From an uncultured Clostridium sp. (GTDB taxonomy: Bacteria; Bacillota; Clostridia; Clostridiales; Clostridiaceae): a DNA stretch of 64,000 nucleotides. The notes below the pieces were generated by a model. The model searched no databases. It saw only the letters and a program-made list of their open reading frames with translations, and was not told the DNA's origin. Each line of letters opens with the position of its first letter. The first letter of the stretch is position 1. Made by a program: the position numbers and the translations under genes. The stretch spans positions 650,101 to 714,100 of the forward strand of contig NZ_CAJURG010000001.1 of NCBI RefSeq assembly GCF_910588715.1, written 5' to 3'. Below are positions 52,613-62,110 of this stretch, piece after piece.

Positions 52613-55600
52613 TTACTTATCTTGTGCTAACTTTTTATAATTTTCTAATCTTTCTTTAGCATCTTTTTCTGTTTTATCAAATAATTCTTCTGCTAATTCT
52701 GGGAATACCTTAGCTAAAGCTGCATATCTTACTTCTCCCATTAGGAAATCCTTAAAGTTTGCTTTTGGTTCTTTAGAATCTAAAGTAAATGGATTCTTTT
52801 CTCCCTTAAGAGTTGGGTTATATCTATAAAGATTCCAATATCCACAATCTACAGCTTTCTTTTGTTCATCTGGTGTATTGCTCATACCGTTTTTAATTCC
52901 ATGGCTAATACATGGTGCATAAGCAATTATTAATGATGGTCCATTATAATTTTCAGCTTCTGTAATGGCTTTTATAGTTTGATTTTTATCTGCTCCTAAA
53001 GATACTTGAGCTACATATACATAACCATAGCTCATTGCCATCATACCTAAATCTTTCTTCTTAGTTCTCTTACCTGATGCTGCAAATTTTGCAATTGCTG
53101 CAGTTGGAGTTGATTTAGATGCTTGACCTCCAGTATTAGAGTAAATTTCTGTGTCAAATACAAGGACATTTACATCTTCATTACTAGCAAGAACATGATC
53201 TAATCCACCATATCCAATATCATATGCCCAACCATCTCCACCAAATATCCATTGTGATCTCTTTATGAAGAATTCCTTATCCTTTAAAATTTCTTTTGCA
53301 ATTTCATCATTACATTCATTTAATGCAGCTTCTAATTTATCTGCTCTTTCTCTTGAACCTTCTCCAACATCTTTATTATTTAACCAATCTTGCATTGCTT
53401 CTTTTGCACTACCACATAAATTTTCATCTAATGCCTTTTTAATGTTTGAAGCAATTCTTTCTCTTATTGTTTTAACTCCCATGAACATTCCTAGTCCATA
53501 TTCTGCATTATCTTCAAATAATGAGTTAGCCCATGCTGGACCATGCCCATTTTGATTTTTTGTATATGCAGTTGCAGCACCTGAAGATGCCCAGATAGAA
53601 GAACATCCTGTTGCATTAGCAATTACCATTCTATCTCCAAATAATTGAGTAACTAATTTTGCATATGGAGTTTCTCCACATCCTGCACAAGCTCCTGAGA
53701 ACTCTAAAAGTGGTTGTTCAAATTGACTACCTTTAACAGTATTTTTATTCATAGGATTCTTTTTATTCTTAATACTTTCTACTGAGTAATTCCATGCTTC
53801 TATTTGATCATGTTGTGAATCAGCTGGCTTCATTATTAAAGCCTTTCCTGGTGCAGGACATACTTCTGCACAATTTGAACATCCTGTACAATCTAATGGA
53901 GTTACACCAATTGTATAGAAATAAGGTTTTTCACTCTTAACACCATTTGCTTTTAATTTTTTAAAACTTGCTGGAGCATTACTTGCCTCTTCTTCTGTTG
54001 ATAAGAAAGGTCTTATACTTGCATGTGGACATACATATGAACATTGATTACATTGTATACAATTTTCTGGTATCCATTCTGGGACATTAACTGCAATTCC
54101 CCTCTTTTCATATGCTGTAGTACCATGCATAAATGTTCCATCTTCAATATTATTATTTACAAAAGCTGAAACTGGTAAATTATTTCCTTGAAGTTTATTT
54201 ATAGGAATACATATATCTCTAACAAAATCAGGAACAGGCATCTTTTCTTCAACCTTATCATCCTTTGCATCTTTCCAGCTATCTGGAACATTTATTTTAA
54301 CAACTGATTCAAGCCCTTTATCAATTGCAGCATAGTTCATATTTACAACTTTTTCACCTTTTTTACCATAAGATGTTACTACTGCATCTTTTAAATACTT
54401 AATAGCTTCATCAACAGGAATTATATTAGCAAGTTTAAAGAATGCTGCTTGCATTATCATATTAATTCTTCCACCAAGACCTATTTCTTGTGCTATTTTA
54501 ACTGCATTAATTGTGTAGAAATTAATATTCTTCTCAGCTATGTATCTCTTCATTTCAGCTGGTAATCTATCATTTAATTCTTCTTCATTCCAAATAGTAT
54601 TTAATACAAATACTCCATTTTCTCTTAATCCCTCAAGAACCTTATATGAATACACATAAGATTGATTATGACATGCTACAAAATCAGCTTTATCTATTTC
54701 ATAATGTGACTTTATAGGATTTTTTCCAAATCTTAAATGTGAAATAGTTATACCACCTGATTTTTTTGAATCGTATGCAAAATATCCTTGAGCATACATA
54801 TTAGTATGGTCACCTATTATTTTTATAGCATTTTTATTTGCACCAACTGTACCATCAGATCCAAGTCCCCAGAATTTACATGCTGTTGTTCCTTCTATAG
54901 CTACATCTACTTCTTTGATAGGCTTTAATGATAAATTTGTTACATCATCTTCTATTCCAATAGTAAATGTATTCTTAGGATTTTCACTATTTAAATTATC
55001 ATATATTGCTGCTATATCAGCAGGATATGGGTCCTTAGAACCTAAACCATATCTACCACCAATTACTTTAGGTGGATTATCCATTTCATTAACTGCTCTT
55101 AATACATCTAAATATAATGGTTCTCCAATTGAACCTGGTTCTTTAGTTCTATCTAATACAGCAATCTTTTTAGCAGAGTTTGGTATAGCATTTAATAATC
55201 TTTCTATACTAAATGGTCTATATAATCTAACTTTAACTAAACCAACCTTTTCTCCCTTATTTCTTAAGTAATCTATAGTTTCTTCTATAACTTCATTTAC
55301 AGATCCCATAGATATTATAATTCTATCAGCTTCTGGATCTCCATAATAATCAAAACAATGATATTCTCTTCCTGTTAATTCAGTAATTTTATTCATATAT
55401 TCTTCAACAACAGTAGGAATATCATCATAATATTTATTTAAAGATTCGCATAATTGGAAATAAACATCAGGATTTTGAGCTGTTCCTCTAGTAACTGGAT
55501 GATTTGGATTTAATGAATTATTTCTAAAACTCTCAAGAGCATCATAATCCATAAGTTTTCCTAATTCATCATATTCTAAAACTTCTACTTTTTGAATTTC

Positions 55601-56131
55601 ATGAGATACTCTAAATCCATCAAAGAAATTAACAAAAGGCATTTTCGCCTTAATAGCTGATAAGTGTGCTACAGGTGATAAATCCATAACCTCTTGTACT
55701 GACCCTTCTGCTAACATTGCACATCCTGTTGCTCTTGCTGCCATAACATCTTGATGATCACCAAAAATACTTAAAGAAGATGTTGCTAATGCTCTTGCTG
55801 CAACATGAATAACTGCTGGTAATCTTTCTCCAACCATCTTATACATATTAGGTATCATTAATAGTAATCCTTGTGAAGCTGTATATGTAGTTCCTAATGC
55901 ACCACTTTGCAATATTCCATGAAGTGCTCCCGCTGCCCCTGCTTCTGATTGCATCTCTACAACTTTTACAGTTTGATTAAATATATTTTTCTTTCCTTGA
56001 GCAACCCATTCATCTACATGCTCTGCCATAGGAGATGAAGGTGTTATTGGGAAAATTGCACTTACTTCTGTAAAGGCATATGATATATAAGCAGCTGCGG
56101 TATTTCCGTCCATTGTCTTCATTTTTCTCAT
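52613..56131 (-). CDS. nifJ: pyruvate:ferredoxin (flavodoxin) oxidoreductase, copy 2
   Basis: 1172 residues with the same domain order as copy 1: MKTMDGNTAAAYISYAFTEV, ferredoxin motifs CIQCNQCSYVCPHASIRP and LDCTGCSNCAEVCPAPGK, SGACAGCGET, and GGDGWAYDIGYGGLDHVLASN with TGGQASKSTPTAA. All cluster Cys residues are kept; the extra Cys of copy 1 (PHACIRP) is Ser here. The two copies align end to end without large gaps but clearly diverge, so the duplication is not recent. AGAGAGG precedes the ATG by 7 bases. Codon use is less optimised than copy 1, suggesting lower or conditional expression. Confidence 0.97.
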   Translation of the reverse strand: MRKMKTMDGNTAAAYISYAFTEVSAIFPITPSSPMAEHVDEWVAQGKKNIFNQTVKVVEMQSEAGAAGALHGILQSGALGTTYTASQGLLLMIPNMYKMVGERLPAVIHVAARALATSSLSIFGDHQDVMAARATGCAMLAEGSVQEVMDLSPVAHLSAIKAKMPFVNFFDGFRVSHEIQKVEVLEYDELGKLMDYDALESFRNNSLNPNHPVTRGTAQNPDVYFQLCESLNKYYDDIPTVVEEYMNKITELTGREYHCFDYYGDPEADRIIISMGSVNEVIEETIDYLRNKGEKVGLVKVRLYRPFSIERLLNAIPNSAKKIAVLDRTKEPGSIGEPLYLDVLRAVNEMDNPPKVIGGRYGLGSKDPYPADIAAIYDNLNSENPKNTFTIGIEDDVTNLSLKPIKEVDVAIEGTTACKFWGLGSDGTVGANKNAIKIIGDHTNMYAQGYFAYDSKKSGGITISHLRFGKNPIKSHYEIDKADFVACHNQSYVYSYKVLEGLRENGVFVLNTIWNEEELNDRLPAEMKRYIAEKNINFYTINAVKIAQEIGLGGRINMIMQAAFFKLANIIPVDEAIKYLKDAVVTSYGKKGEKVVNMNYAAIDKGLESVVKINVPDSWKDAKDDKVEEKMPVPDFVRDICIPINKLQGNNLPVSAFVNNNIEDGTFMHGTTAYEKRGIAVNVPEWIPENCIQCNQCSYVCPHASIRPFLSTEEEASNAPASFKKLKANGVKSEKPYFYTIGVTPLDCTGCSNCAEVCPAPGKALIMKPADSQHDQIEAWNYSVESIKNKKNPMNKNTVKGSQFEQPLLEFSGACAGCGETPYAKLVTQLFGDRMVIANATGCSSIWASSGAATAYTKNQNGHGPAWANSLFEDNAEYGLGMFMGVKTIRERIASNIKKALDENLCGSAKEAMQDWLNNKDVGEGSRERADKLEAALNECNDEIAKEILKDKEFFIKRSQWIFGGDGWAYDIGYGGLDHVLASNEDVNVLVFDTEIYSNTGGQASKSTPTAAIAKFAASGKRTKKKDLGMMAMSYGYVYVAQVSLGADKNQTIKAITEAENYNGPSLIIAYAPCISHGIKNGMSNTPDEQKKAVDCGYWNLYRYNPTLKGEKNPFTLDSKEPKANFKDFLMGEVRYAALAKVFPELAEELFDKTEKDAKERLENYKKLAQDK

Positions 56132-56284
56132 GTCTTTTCCTCTCTTTCATTAATCATTTTAATCCTATTATGTCCTACATAAATTTTTCATTCTTTAATA
56201 GTATTTAAAAAATAAAAAATATTATGTATTTTTAATAAAAGAGTTTTTCCTTATAAATAAGCCATAAGTTAAAATTTCTATAAC

Positions 56285-56316
56285 AAAAAAGAATGCAATT
56301 TATGCATTCTTTTTTA
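56285..56316 (-). terminator. terminator after the nicotinamidase-like gene
   Basis: AAGAATGCA / TGCATTCTT stem flanked by A6 and T6, overlapping the stop codon of the gene at 56314. Confidence 0.8.
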
Positions 56317-56862
56317 ACTTATTCTATTTTTCACCTTAACTTGTAATGATTCAATTACATCTAAAGTCTTTTCATGTAAGCCTTCATCAAAGCTTGCACA
56401 TAAACTTGCATCTACCGAAATTTCTGCATTTATATATTGTGATTGGAATGTAACTACATTACTTAACACACATATGTTAGTTACAACCCCTACTATTTCA
56501 ATATATCCTATATCTTCTCCTATTTTTTCCACTATATTAATCATATCTTTTGGAGAAATTCCAAAAGAGTGTTTATTTATATGAGTAATATTTTTATTAT
56601 CTTTAAACTCTTGTAATTTTCCATATAAATCATGACCTTTAGTATTAATTATACAATGAGATACAGGTAAGTTTTTTCCTTCTCTTGTATTTAAATACTC
56701 TTCAGTATGAGTATCGTATGTAAAAATCACATTATCTCCAGCATTTAAGTATTCCTTAACTTTATTATATATACCTTCTTCTAATTGCTCTGCCTTTTTA
56801 AATCCTAAAGCTCCATTAACAAAATCATTTTGATAATCAATTACTACTAATAACTTCTTCAT
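56314..56862 (-). CDS. cysteine hydrolase of the isochorismatase/nicotinamidase family
   Basis: 182 residues with the family triad: D9 in VVIDYQNDFVNGAL, K97 in HINKHSFGISP and C131 in VVTNICVLSN. Metal-ligand-type residues D50 and H52 (FTYDTHTEEYL) point to a nicotinamidase, which would turn nicotinamide into nicotinate for NAD salvage, rather than an isochorismatase. No NAD salvage genes are next to it, so the substrate is likely but not proven. Ribosome site GAGGAC-like, in AGTGGGGAAGAGGACATG. Confidence 0.85.
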   Translation of the reverse strand: MKKLLVVIDYQNDFVNGALGFKKAEQLEEGIYNKVKEYLNAGDNVIFTYDTHTEEYLNTREGKNLPVSHCIINTKGHDLYGKLQEFKDNKNITHINKHSFGISPKDMINIVEKIGEDIGYIEIVGVVTNICVLSNVVTFQSQYINAEISVDASLCASFDEGLHEKTLDVIESLQVKVKNRIS

Positions 56863-57078
56863 GTCCTCTTCCCCACTTAATTTATAAAATATATATTATA
56901 ATTTTACTCTATAATTTTACTTATGTATATACAGTATTAAACTTTTATACATAATTATTAGAATTTCTACCCAAATTTATTAAAATTTTATTATAATTTA
57001 CTATTTTTCCTTTAATAAATTATTATTATTATATATAATAGAAAAGTAATTAAATTTAGTTATAATGGAGGTAATTAG

Positions 57079-57918
57079 ATGGAGTTTTTAGAAATTATAA
57101 AAGCCATAATTCTTGGTATAGTTGAGGGTATTACAGAATGGCTTCCTATTAGTAGTACTGGGCATATGATCTTAGTAGATGAATTCTTAAAATTAAATGT
57201 TTCTGAAGAATTTATGGAAATGTTTTTAGTAGTTATACAGCTTGGTGCTATCTTTGCAGTTATTTTATTATATTGGAAGAAAATCTTTCCTTTTAAATTT
57301 GATAACGGAATTAAAATAGAAAAAGATACATTAATAATGTGGGTTAAAATAGTAGTTGCTTGTATTCCTGCTGCTATTGTAGGACTTTTATTTGATGATC
57401 AGCTTAATGCATTATTCTATAATCCTACAACAGTTGCCATAATGCTTATTATATTTGGTATTTTATTTATAATAATAGAAAACTACAATAAAGGTAAAAA
57501 CCCTAAAATTAATAGTTTAGCAGAAATAACTTATACAGTAGCAATTATGATTGGTCTTTTCCAACTTATCGCAGCAGTTTTCCCTGGAACTTCTCGTTCT
57601 GGTGCAACTATAGTTGGAGCTTTACTAATTGGTGTGTCTAGAACTGTAGCAGCAGAATTTACTTTCTTCCTTGCAATTCCTGTTATGTTTGGAGCTAGTG
57701 CTTTAAAGCTTGTTAAATTTGGAATACAAACTGGATTTGTAATGACAGGAAACGAATTAGCAATATTATTAGTAGGTAGTATTGTTGCATTTATAGTATC
57801 AATACTTGCTATTAAATTCTTAATGTCTTATATCAAAAATAATGACTTTAAGGTTTTTGGTTGGTATAGAATAATATTAGGTATAATTGTACTTTTATAT
57901 TTCTATGTTATATTATAA
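57079..57918 (+). CDS. uppP: undecaprenyl-diphosphatase UppP (BacA)
   Basis: A membrane enzyme that removes a phosphate from undecaprenyl pyrophosphate to recycle the lipid carrier of cell-wall synthesis; overproduction is known to give bacitracin resistance. 279 residues with about eight helices. The two signature motifs are VEGITEWLPISSTGHM (about 15-30, with catalytic Glu residues) and PGTSRSGATI (169-178). GGAGG ribosome site. Monocistronic, followed by a strong terminator. Confidence 0.97.
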   Translation: MEFLEIIKAIILGIVEGITEWLPISSTGHMILVDEFLKLNVSEEFMEMFLVVIQLGAIFAVILLYWKKIFPFKFDNGIKIEKDTLIMWVKIVVACIPAAIVGLLFDDQLNALFYNPTTVAIMLIIFGILFIIIENYNKGKNPKINSLAEITYTVAIMIGLFQLIAAVFPGTSRSGATIVGALLIGVSRTVAAEFTFFLAIPVMFGASALKLVKFGIQTGFVMTGNELAILLVGSIVAFIVSILAIKFLMSYIKNNDFKVFGWYRIILGIIVLLYFYVIL

Positions 57919-57982
57919 TTTTAAAGTAAACTTATATAAAATAAATTTTTATATAGTATATTAATAAAATTTATATATAATT

Positions 57983-58026
57983 AAAAGGAGCTATATAATA
58001 TTTTTAATATTATATAGCTCCTTTTT
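57983..58026. terminator. bidirectional terminator, uppP / histidine kinase (hairpin C)
   Basis: A near-perfect 19-bp stem with AAAAGGAGCTATATAATAT arms around a short loop, with a T run. Its outer arms (AAAAGGAG / CTCCTTTT) are like those of hairpins A and B, but its core differs. Confidence 0.85.
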
Positions 58027-58038
58027 TATAAAACTTAT

Positions 58039-59688
58039 TTAATATAATTCATAAATATCAGAAAACTCTATATGTATTTTTTGAACTAATGGTTTATTAT
58101 CTGCATCCATTACCTTATTATCATTTTCTTCTTCGTTTTCAATTCTGACATTAGGTAACTTAACAACAAATTCACTACCTTTTTCTACATTACTTTCTAG
58201 GTATACTTGTCCATCATATAACTCAACTAAAGATTTAACTAAAGCTAATCCTATACCGCTACCCTCTTTTTTTCTATTAAAAGATTTGTCTTCTTGTACA
58301 AATCTTTTAAATATTTCTTCTTGAACATCTTTTGATATTCCTACTCCATCATCCTTAACTCTTATAGTAACATAATTATCATCAGCATCCATTAAAACAC
58401 ATATATTACCATCATTATTAGTAAACTTAACAGCATTTGAAATTAAATTTAAAATAACTCTTTCTATACTTTCTGGATCACATCTTATTTCTAATTCTTC
58501 TATAAATGTATCGAATAATACATTTATATTTTTAGATTCTACATATGGAACAATTGATAATGTTATGTCTTCAACTAAATCAACAATTTCATAATTAACA
58601 AAATTTAAATTCATATATCCAGAATCTATTTTTGTAATATCAACTAAATTATTTACAAGTCTTAATAACCTATAACAATTTTGCTTTATTGTATTATCAT
58701 ATTTATTATAAGAATTCCATAAAGATTTTTCTCCTTCCTCTTTATTTATATCTAATAATTGAACACAAGAATAAATTATATTAATTGGAGTTTTTATTTC
58801 ATGAGATAAATTTGCAAAAAATTGTCCTTTTGCTTTTTCAACTTCTTTTATTTCTTTATATTTTATTTTTAACTTCTGAAAATCATTTATTTGTCTATTT
58901 AACCTAATACTTTCTTCAATCCTTCTTATAATTTCAATATATAATCCAGTAAGTAATATAAGATACGCAATAAAAGTTAGTACCTTATTATATTCAACAA
59001 TATTATTGTTATAATTATTATATATAGAATAATAAAAAACTCTTCTAATACTAAATATACTAATGGTTGAAATAAAAATTGTATATATAAACTCTTTTTT
59101 TCTTATGCATCTTATAGCTAATAAAAATAATAATACTGTATAATACACTAATATATTTATTTGAAATACATTCCAAATAAATGGATTTTTTCTATGAAAG
59201 AATTCATTTAGTCCTAATTTTACCTCTATATATATAATGATAATATTAAGTAGTAATGCTATAATTACTGAAAGCTTTTTATTTTCAGTAATTCTTTTTA
59301 CAGATTTACCATCATTAAAAATTGCAATAGTTAATAAAAATATTCTAAAAATGAATGGAAAGTTTATTAAACATTGTGATAGTTCTAAATTTACTCCAAT
59401 ATAATTTACATAAATATACTCAATAAAAATACTTATATATGATAGAGTTAATATGAAAAATTCGTTATTTCTATACATATAATAATATAATAAGCAACAC
59501 GGAATTGCTATAATACCTATAACAATATTAATTGAATTTAAATCTTTAAGAATTGGCAGAGAATTTATTTTATTAATATCAATTACTCTTATAGCTATAA
59601 GTGAAAATAATAAAAACACTATAGTACCCATAAGCATATAACCAATATACTTTTTGCTTCTCTCTTCATAAATTGTAGTTTTATTCAT
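58039..59688 (-). CDS. orphan membrane sensor histidine kinase
   Basis: 549 residues. Residues 15-255 hold about eight hydrophobic helices with a MASE3-like look (integral membrane sensing region). A short coil follows, then the dimerisation/phosphoacceptor domain with H296 (FFANLSHEIKTPINIIYSCV), and a HATPase with N-box (ISNAVKFTNN), G1 (VKDDGVGISKDVQ), F-box (FKRFVQEDKSFNR) and G2 (GSGIGLALVKSLVEL). There is no receiver domain and no response-regulator gene next to it, so the partner is elsewhere. It faces uppP and ends in hairpin C. Confidence 0.92.
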   Translation of the reverse strand: MNKTTIYEERSKKYIGYMLMGTIVFLLFSLIAIRVIDINKINSLPILKDLNSINIVIGIIAIPCCLLYYYMYRNNEFFILTLSYISIFIEYIYVNYIGVNLELSQCLINFPFIFRIFLLTIAIFNDGKSVKRITENKKLSVIIALLLNIIIIYIEVKLGLNEFFHRKNPFIWNVFQINILVYYTVLLFLLAIRCIRKKEFIYTIFISTISIFSIRRVFYYSIYNNYNNNIVEYNKVLTFIAYLILLTGLYIEIIRRIEESIRLNRQINDFQKLKIKYKEIKEVEKAKGQFFANLSHEIKTPINIIYSCVQLLDINKEEGEKSLWNSYNKYDNTIKQNCYRLLRLVNNLVDITKIDSGYMNLNFVNYEIVDLVEDITLSIVPYVESKNINVLFDTFIEELEIRCDPESIERVILNLISNAVKFTNNDGNICVLMDADDNYVTIRVKDDGVGISKDVQEEIFKRFVQEDKSFNRKKEGSGIGLALVKSLVELYDGQVYLESNVEKGSEFVVKLPNVRIENEEENDNKVMDADNKPLVQKIHIEFSDIYELY

Positions 59689-59857
59689 TTTTCAACTCCT
59701 TACTTCATTTTTATTTATTTTTCAACTTTCTCACTATTGATTTTAACATAAATTTCATAACTTTATCCACAAATTTTAAAATCTAATTTAATTTCTGCTA
59801 TAAAATCCAATTTTAGTAACGCAATAATTTTATAACAATTTTATAAAAATAAAAAAA

Positions 59858-59900
59858 TTAAGAATACATTTTATTAAATTTAATAAAGTGTATTCTTAAA
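59858..59900. terminator. terminator between the kinase and csoR-like genes
   Basis: A long stem with one mismatch (TTAAGAATACATTTTATT arm) around AAATTT, with A/T flanks. On the minus strand it lies 71 bases behind the csoR-like gene. Confidence 0.78.
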
Positions 59901-59970
59901 TTTAGAACTAAGTCTCCTAAAGATAAAGAATTTCTAGGAAGATATCTTTCAATATATATTTTTAAAATAA

Positions 59971-60231
59971 CTATTTTGAGATCTTTTCAAATAAATTTAT
60001 AATTTCATTTATTTTTTCATCTCCATTGCTATTTAAAATAGCATCTTTTACACAGTGATCTAAATGTCCTCTTAATATTTCTATATTAGATTTTTTTAAT
60101 AATGATTGAACTGCAATTATTTGATTAGAAATATCAATGCAATACCTTCCATCTTCAATCATTTTAATTATTCCTTCAATTTGTCCCTTTGCTATTTTAA
60201 GACTTTGAATTGCTTTTTTTCTTTCTTCCAT
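59971..60231 (-). CDS. CsoR-type metal-sensing transcriptional repressor
   Basis: 86 residues, all-helical DUF156 repressor. The Cu(I)-ligand set C31 (DGRYCIDIS), H56 and C60 (GHLDHCVKDA) is intact, favouring copper sensing (CsoR) over the Ni/Co (RcnR) or persulfide (CstR) branches. The start at 60231 follows GGAGGA by 5 bases; codons up to 60249 belong to the leader. It is autoregulated in all likelihood, since a GGTA/TACC-type dyad sits in its leader. No copper ATPase or chaperone gene is next to it. Confidence 0.88.
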   Translation of the reverse strand: MEERKKAIQSLKIAKGQIEGIIKMIEDGRYCIDISNQIIAVQSLLKKSNIEILRGHLDHCVKDAILNSNGDEKINEIINLFEKISK

Positions 60232-60248
60232 AAATTCCTCCAAAATCA

Positions 60249-60265
60249 TTACCTCAAAACGGTAA
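60249..60265. promoter_or_regulatory. CsoR-type operator
   Basis: TTACC-TCAAAAC-GGTAA, a 5-7-5 dyad just downstream of the predicted start of transcription of the csoR-like gene. CsoR operators are known as G/C-cored inverted repeats of this kind. Confidence 0.6.
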
Positions 60266-60274
60266 CATGGTTTT

Positions 60275-60302
60275 ATTATAAAAAATTTATTTTATAAGTC
60301 AA
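60275..60302 (-). promoter_or_regulatory. promoter of the csoR-like gene
   Basis: -35 TTGACT (60297-60302), 16-bp spacer, perfect -10 TATAAT (60275-60280). Confidence 0.78.
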
Positions 60303-60392
60303 TATATTATTATTGTTTGTTACTTTTATTTTTATATAATCTTTCAATTTTAAATTTAACTTTTATATAAAAATAATTATTTATATAAAGAA

Positions 60393-60420
60393 AGCTTCTA
60401 GTTTTAAGATAACTAGAAGC
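60393..60420 (-). terminator. terminator after the TDT transporter
   Basis: An 11-bp stem (AGCTTCTAGTT, one G-T pair region) with a short loop, followed on the minus strand by TTTCTTTA. Confidence 0.75.
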
Positions 60421-60436
60421 TCTTTTATTAATTATA

Positions 60437-61387
60437 TTATTTATTTTTATAACTATCTACTAACATCATAAAGAATTTAAATAGTACAACTGATATTATA
60501 CCTGTAGTAATATATAATTGTATTCCTGATATTTGCTTAACAATATTTCCAAAAGTCTCATATCCTTGACCTGTTAAATATGCAGCCATTTTAGTTGATG
60601 CTACTATTCCTATAGCCATAGGGAATGTAAGTCCTGCAAACCCTGGATGGAATATAAATGAGAAGAATTTTGGTAACTTAATTAATATAAATATTAATGC
60701 ACAAATTACTGCAAAGTATAAGTAATATACTATAAACTTATTAGGTGTTTCAATAAAGTTAAGGTAACTTACTAAGCAAAGACTTGATGGTGCAAGTACA
60801 ATTGCTTGAGTATGGAACATTGGATCTTTTAACTCATGTTTTGCTAATCTATAAATCATAAATGGTATTATAATTGTAAATACAGCAATTCCATAATAAA
60901 CAACAATTTTCCCTATTAATGGTTCATTCATTACTCCTCCAACAACAGTTGAAACCATGATACCATTATAAGTAACAAACCAACTTGGAACAAAAGTTTG
61001 CATATTAACGCCTTTTATAACGTTTCTATATGTAAAAACTAAAATATGAATTGCATGTAAAATTAAACCTGCAAACCATAATGTCTTACCGAATATTGGA
61101 CTTGCATTATAAAAATAACTACCTAAAATCATAGTTATCATTGTAAATCCTGCATAAAGAGATGCTGGTATAGTATTAGAATATTCCTTAATACAAGTTT
61201 TAGGATATACAACTATTTTAGTTATATATGCTACTAATACTAAAACTGCAACCCATGCAGTTATATGCCTTACCCATGTATAACCTAGGTTAGAATAAAC
61301 AGTAGATAAAGTTAATGCCCCTACCATTGTTGGCAATACTGGAACTGGCATGTTCTGAATTTTTTGTAATAATGACTTATTATTCAT
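60437..61387 (-). CDS. TDT family transporter (SLAC1/TehA-type)
   Basis: 316 residues with about ten transmembrane segments, the tellurite-resistance/dicarboxylate transporter family of anion channels and exporters. Landmarks are PVPVLPTMVGALTLSTVYS near the start, PSWFVTYNGIMVS, and GFAGLTFPMAIGIVASTKMA in the C-terminal half. I chose the ATG at 61387 behind AGGAGGAA; the frame is open 20 codons further upstream but without a ribosome site. The substrate (small anion such as formate, sulfite or malate) cannot be determined. Confidence 0.88.
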   Translation of the reverse strand: MNNKSLLQKIQNMPVPVLPTMVGALTLSTVYSNLGYTWVRHITAWVAVLVLVAYITKIVVYPKTCIKEYSNTIPASLYAGFTMITMILGSYFYNASPIFGKTLWFAGLILHAIHILVFTYRNVIKGVNMQTFVPSWFVTYNGIMVSTVVGGVMNEPLIGKIVVYYGIAVFTIIIPFMIYRLAKHELKDPMFHTQAIVLAPSSLCLVSYLNFIETPNKFIVYYLYFAVICALIFILIKLPKFFSFIFHPGFAGLTFPMAIGIVASTKMAAYLTGQGYETFGNIVKQISGIQLYITTGIISVVLFKFFMMLVDSYKNK

Positions 61388-61601
61388 AATTCCTCCTAAA
61401 AATAATGATATTAATAATAAAATAAAGTCTCTATTTATTTTGCTCATTTACACTTAGTTTAATCTATTTGTTAATTTTTTCACTTTAAAAATAACAATTT
61501 TACTAATCTTATCTTGAACAATTTAAATTATATCTATCTTTCAATATCTAGTATGTGATTTTTATCACAATATTGTTAATTTCTAAATTATTTTTATATA
61601 T
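61388..61601. other. gap between the moco operon and the TDT gene
   Basis: AT-rich; carries the TDT gene's leader and ribosome site (AGGAGGAA). A TGTGATTTTTATCACA palindrome-like sequence at 61555-61570 resembles a CRP/FNR-type dyad (TGTGA-N6-TCACA) and could control the TDT gene. Confidence 0.45.
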
Positions 61602-61608
61602 AAAAAAA

Positions 61609-61632
61609 TTGAGATGTGAAAACACATCTCTT
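61609..61632 (-). terminator. terminator of the molybdenum cofactor operon
   Basis: A 10-bp stem (GAGATGTG core) around a four-base A/T loop and a T7 run on the minus strand. Confidence 0.82.
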
Positions 61633-61636
61633 AATA

Positions 61637-62110
61637 TTATAAACTTAATATCTTTTTATCACTTTTAACTAAAGTAACCTCGTCTTCAAGTTTTACTTTT
61701 CCACCCTTTAATACTCTTGTAAATATACCATTTTTAGGCATTATGCATTCACCAACTTGATAATAAATTGCACATTTATCATGACATTCTTTACCAATTT
61801 GAGTAACTTCTAATAAAACTTCATCACCTACTGTTAATCTTTGCCCTATTGGTAATTTATTTAATTCAAAGCCTTCAATAACTAAATTTTCTCCAAAGGC
61901 TCCAAAATCAACATTTCCACCTTTATTTCTAAAATCCTCAATTTTTTCTAAAGCTAAAAGGCTTACTTGTCTGTGCCATTTCCCTGCATGTGCATCTCCC
62001 TCTATTCCAAACTCCTCTATAAAGTTTGCTTCTGAAACTTCATTCTTAAGAGTTCCTTTATGTTTACTTGTACATATTGCTATTACTTTTCCCACTTTAT
62101 TATCCTCCAA
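61637..62110 (-). CDS. MOSC domain protein
   Basis: 157 residues, a MOSC (MOCO sulfurase C-terminal) beta-barrel: GIEGDAHAGKWHRQVSLLAL, FGAFGENLVIEGFEL, and the conserved Cys region VTQIGKECHDKCAIYYQVGECIM. MOSC proteins bind molybdenum cofactor or sulfur and deliver or mature it. It overlaps moaA by 11 bases, so the two are translationally coupled, which fits a role in finishing the cofactor. Confidence 0.92.
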   Translation of the reverse strand: MEDNKVGKVIAICTSKHKGTLKNEVSEANFIEEFGIEGDAHAGKWHRQVSLLALEKIEDFRNKGGNVDFGAFGENLVIEGFELNKLPIGQRLTVGDEVLLEVTQIGKECHDKCAIYYQVGECIMPKNGIFTRVLKGGKVKLEDEVTLVKSDKKILSL

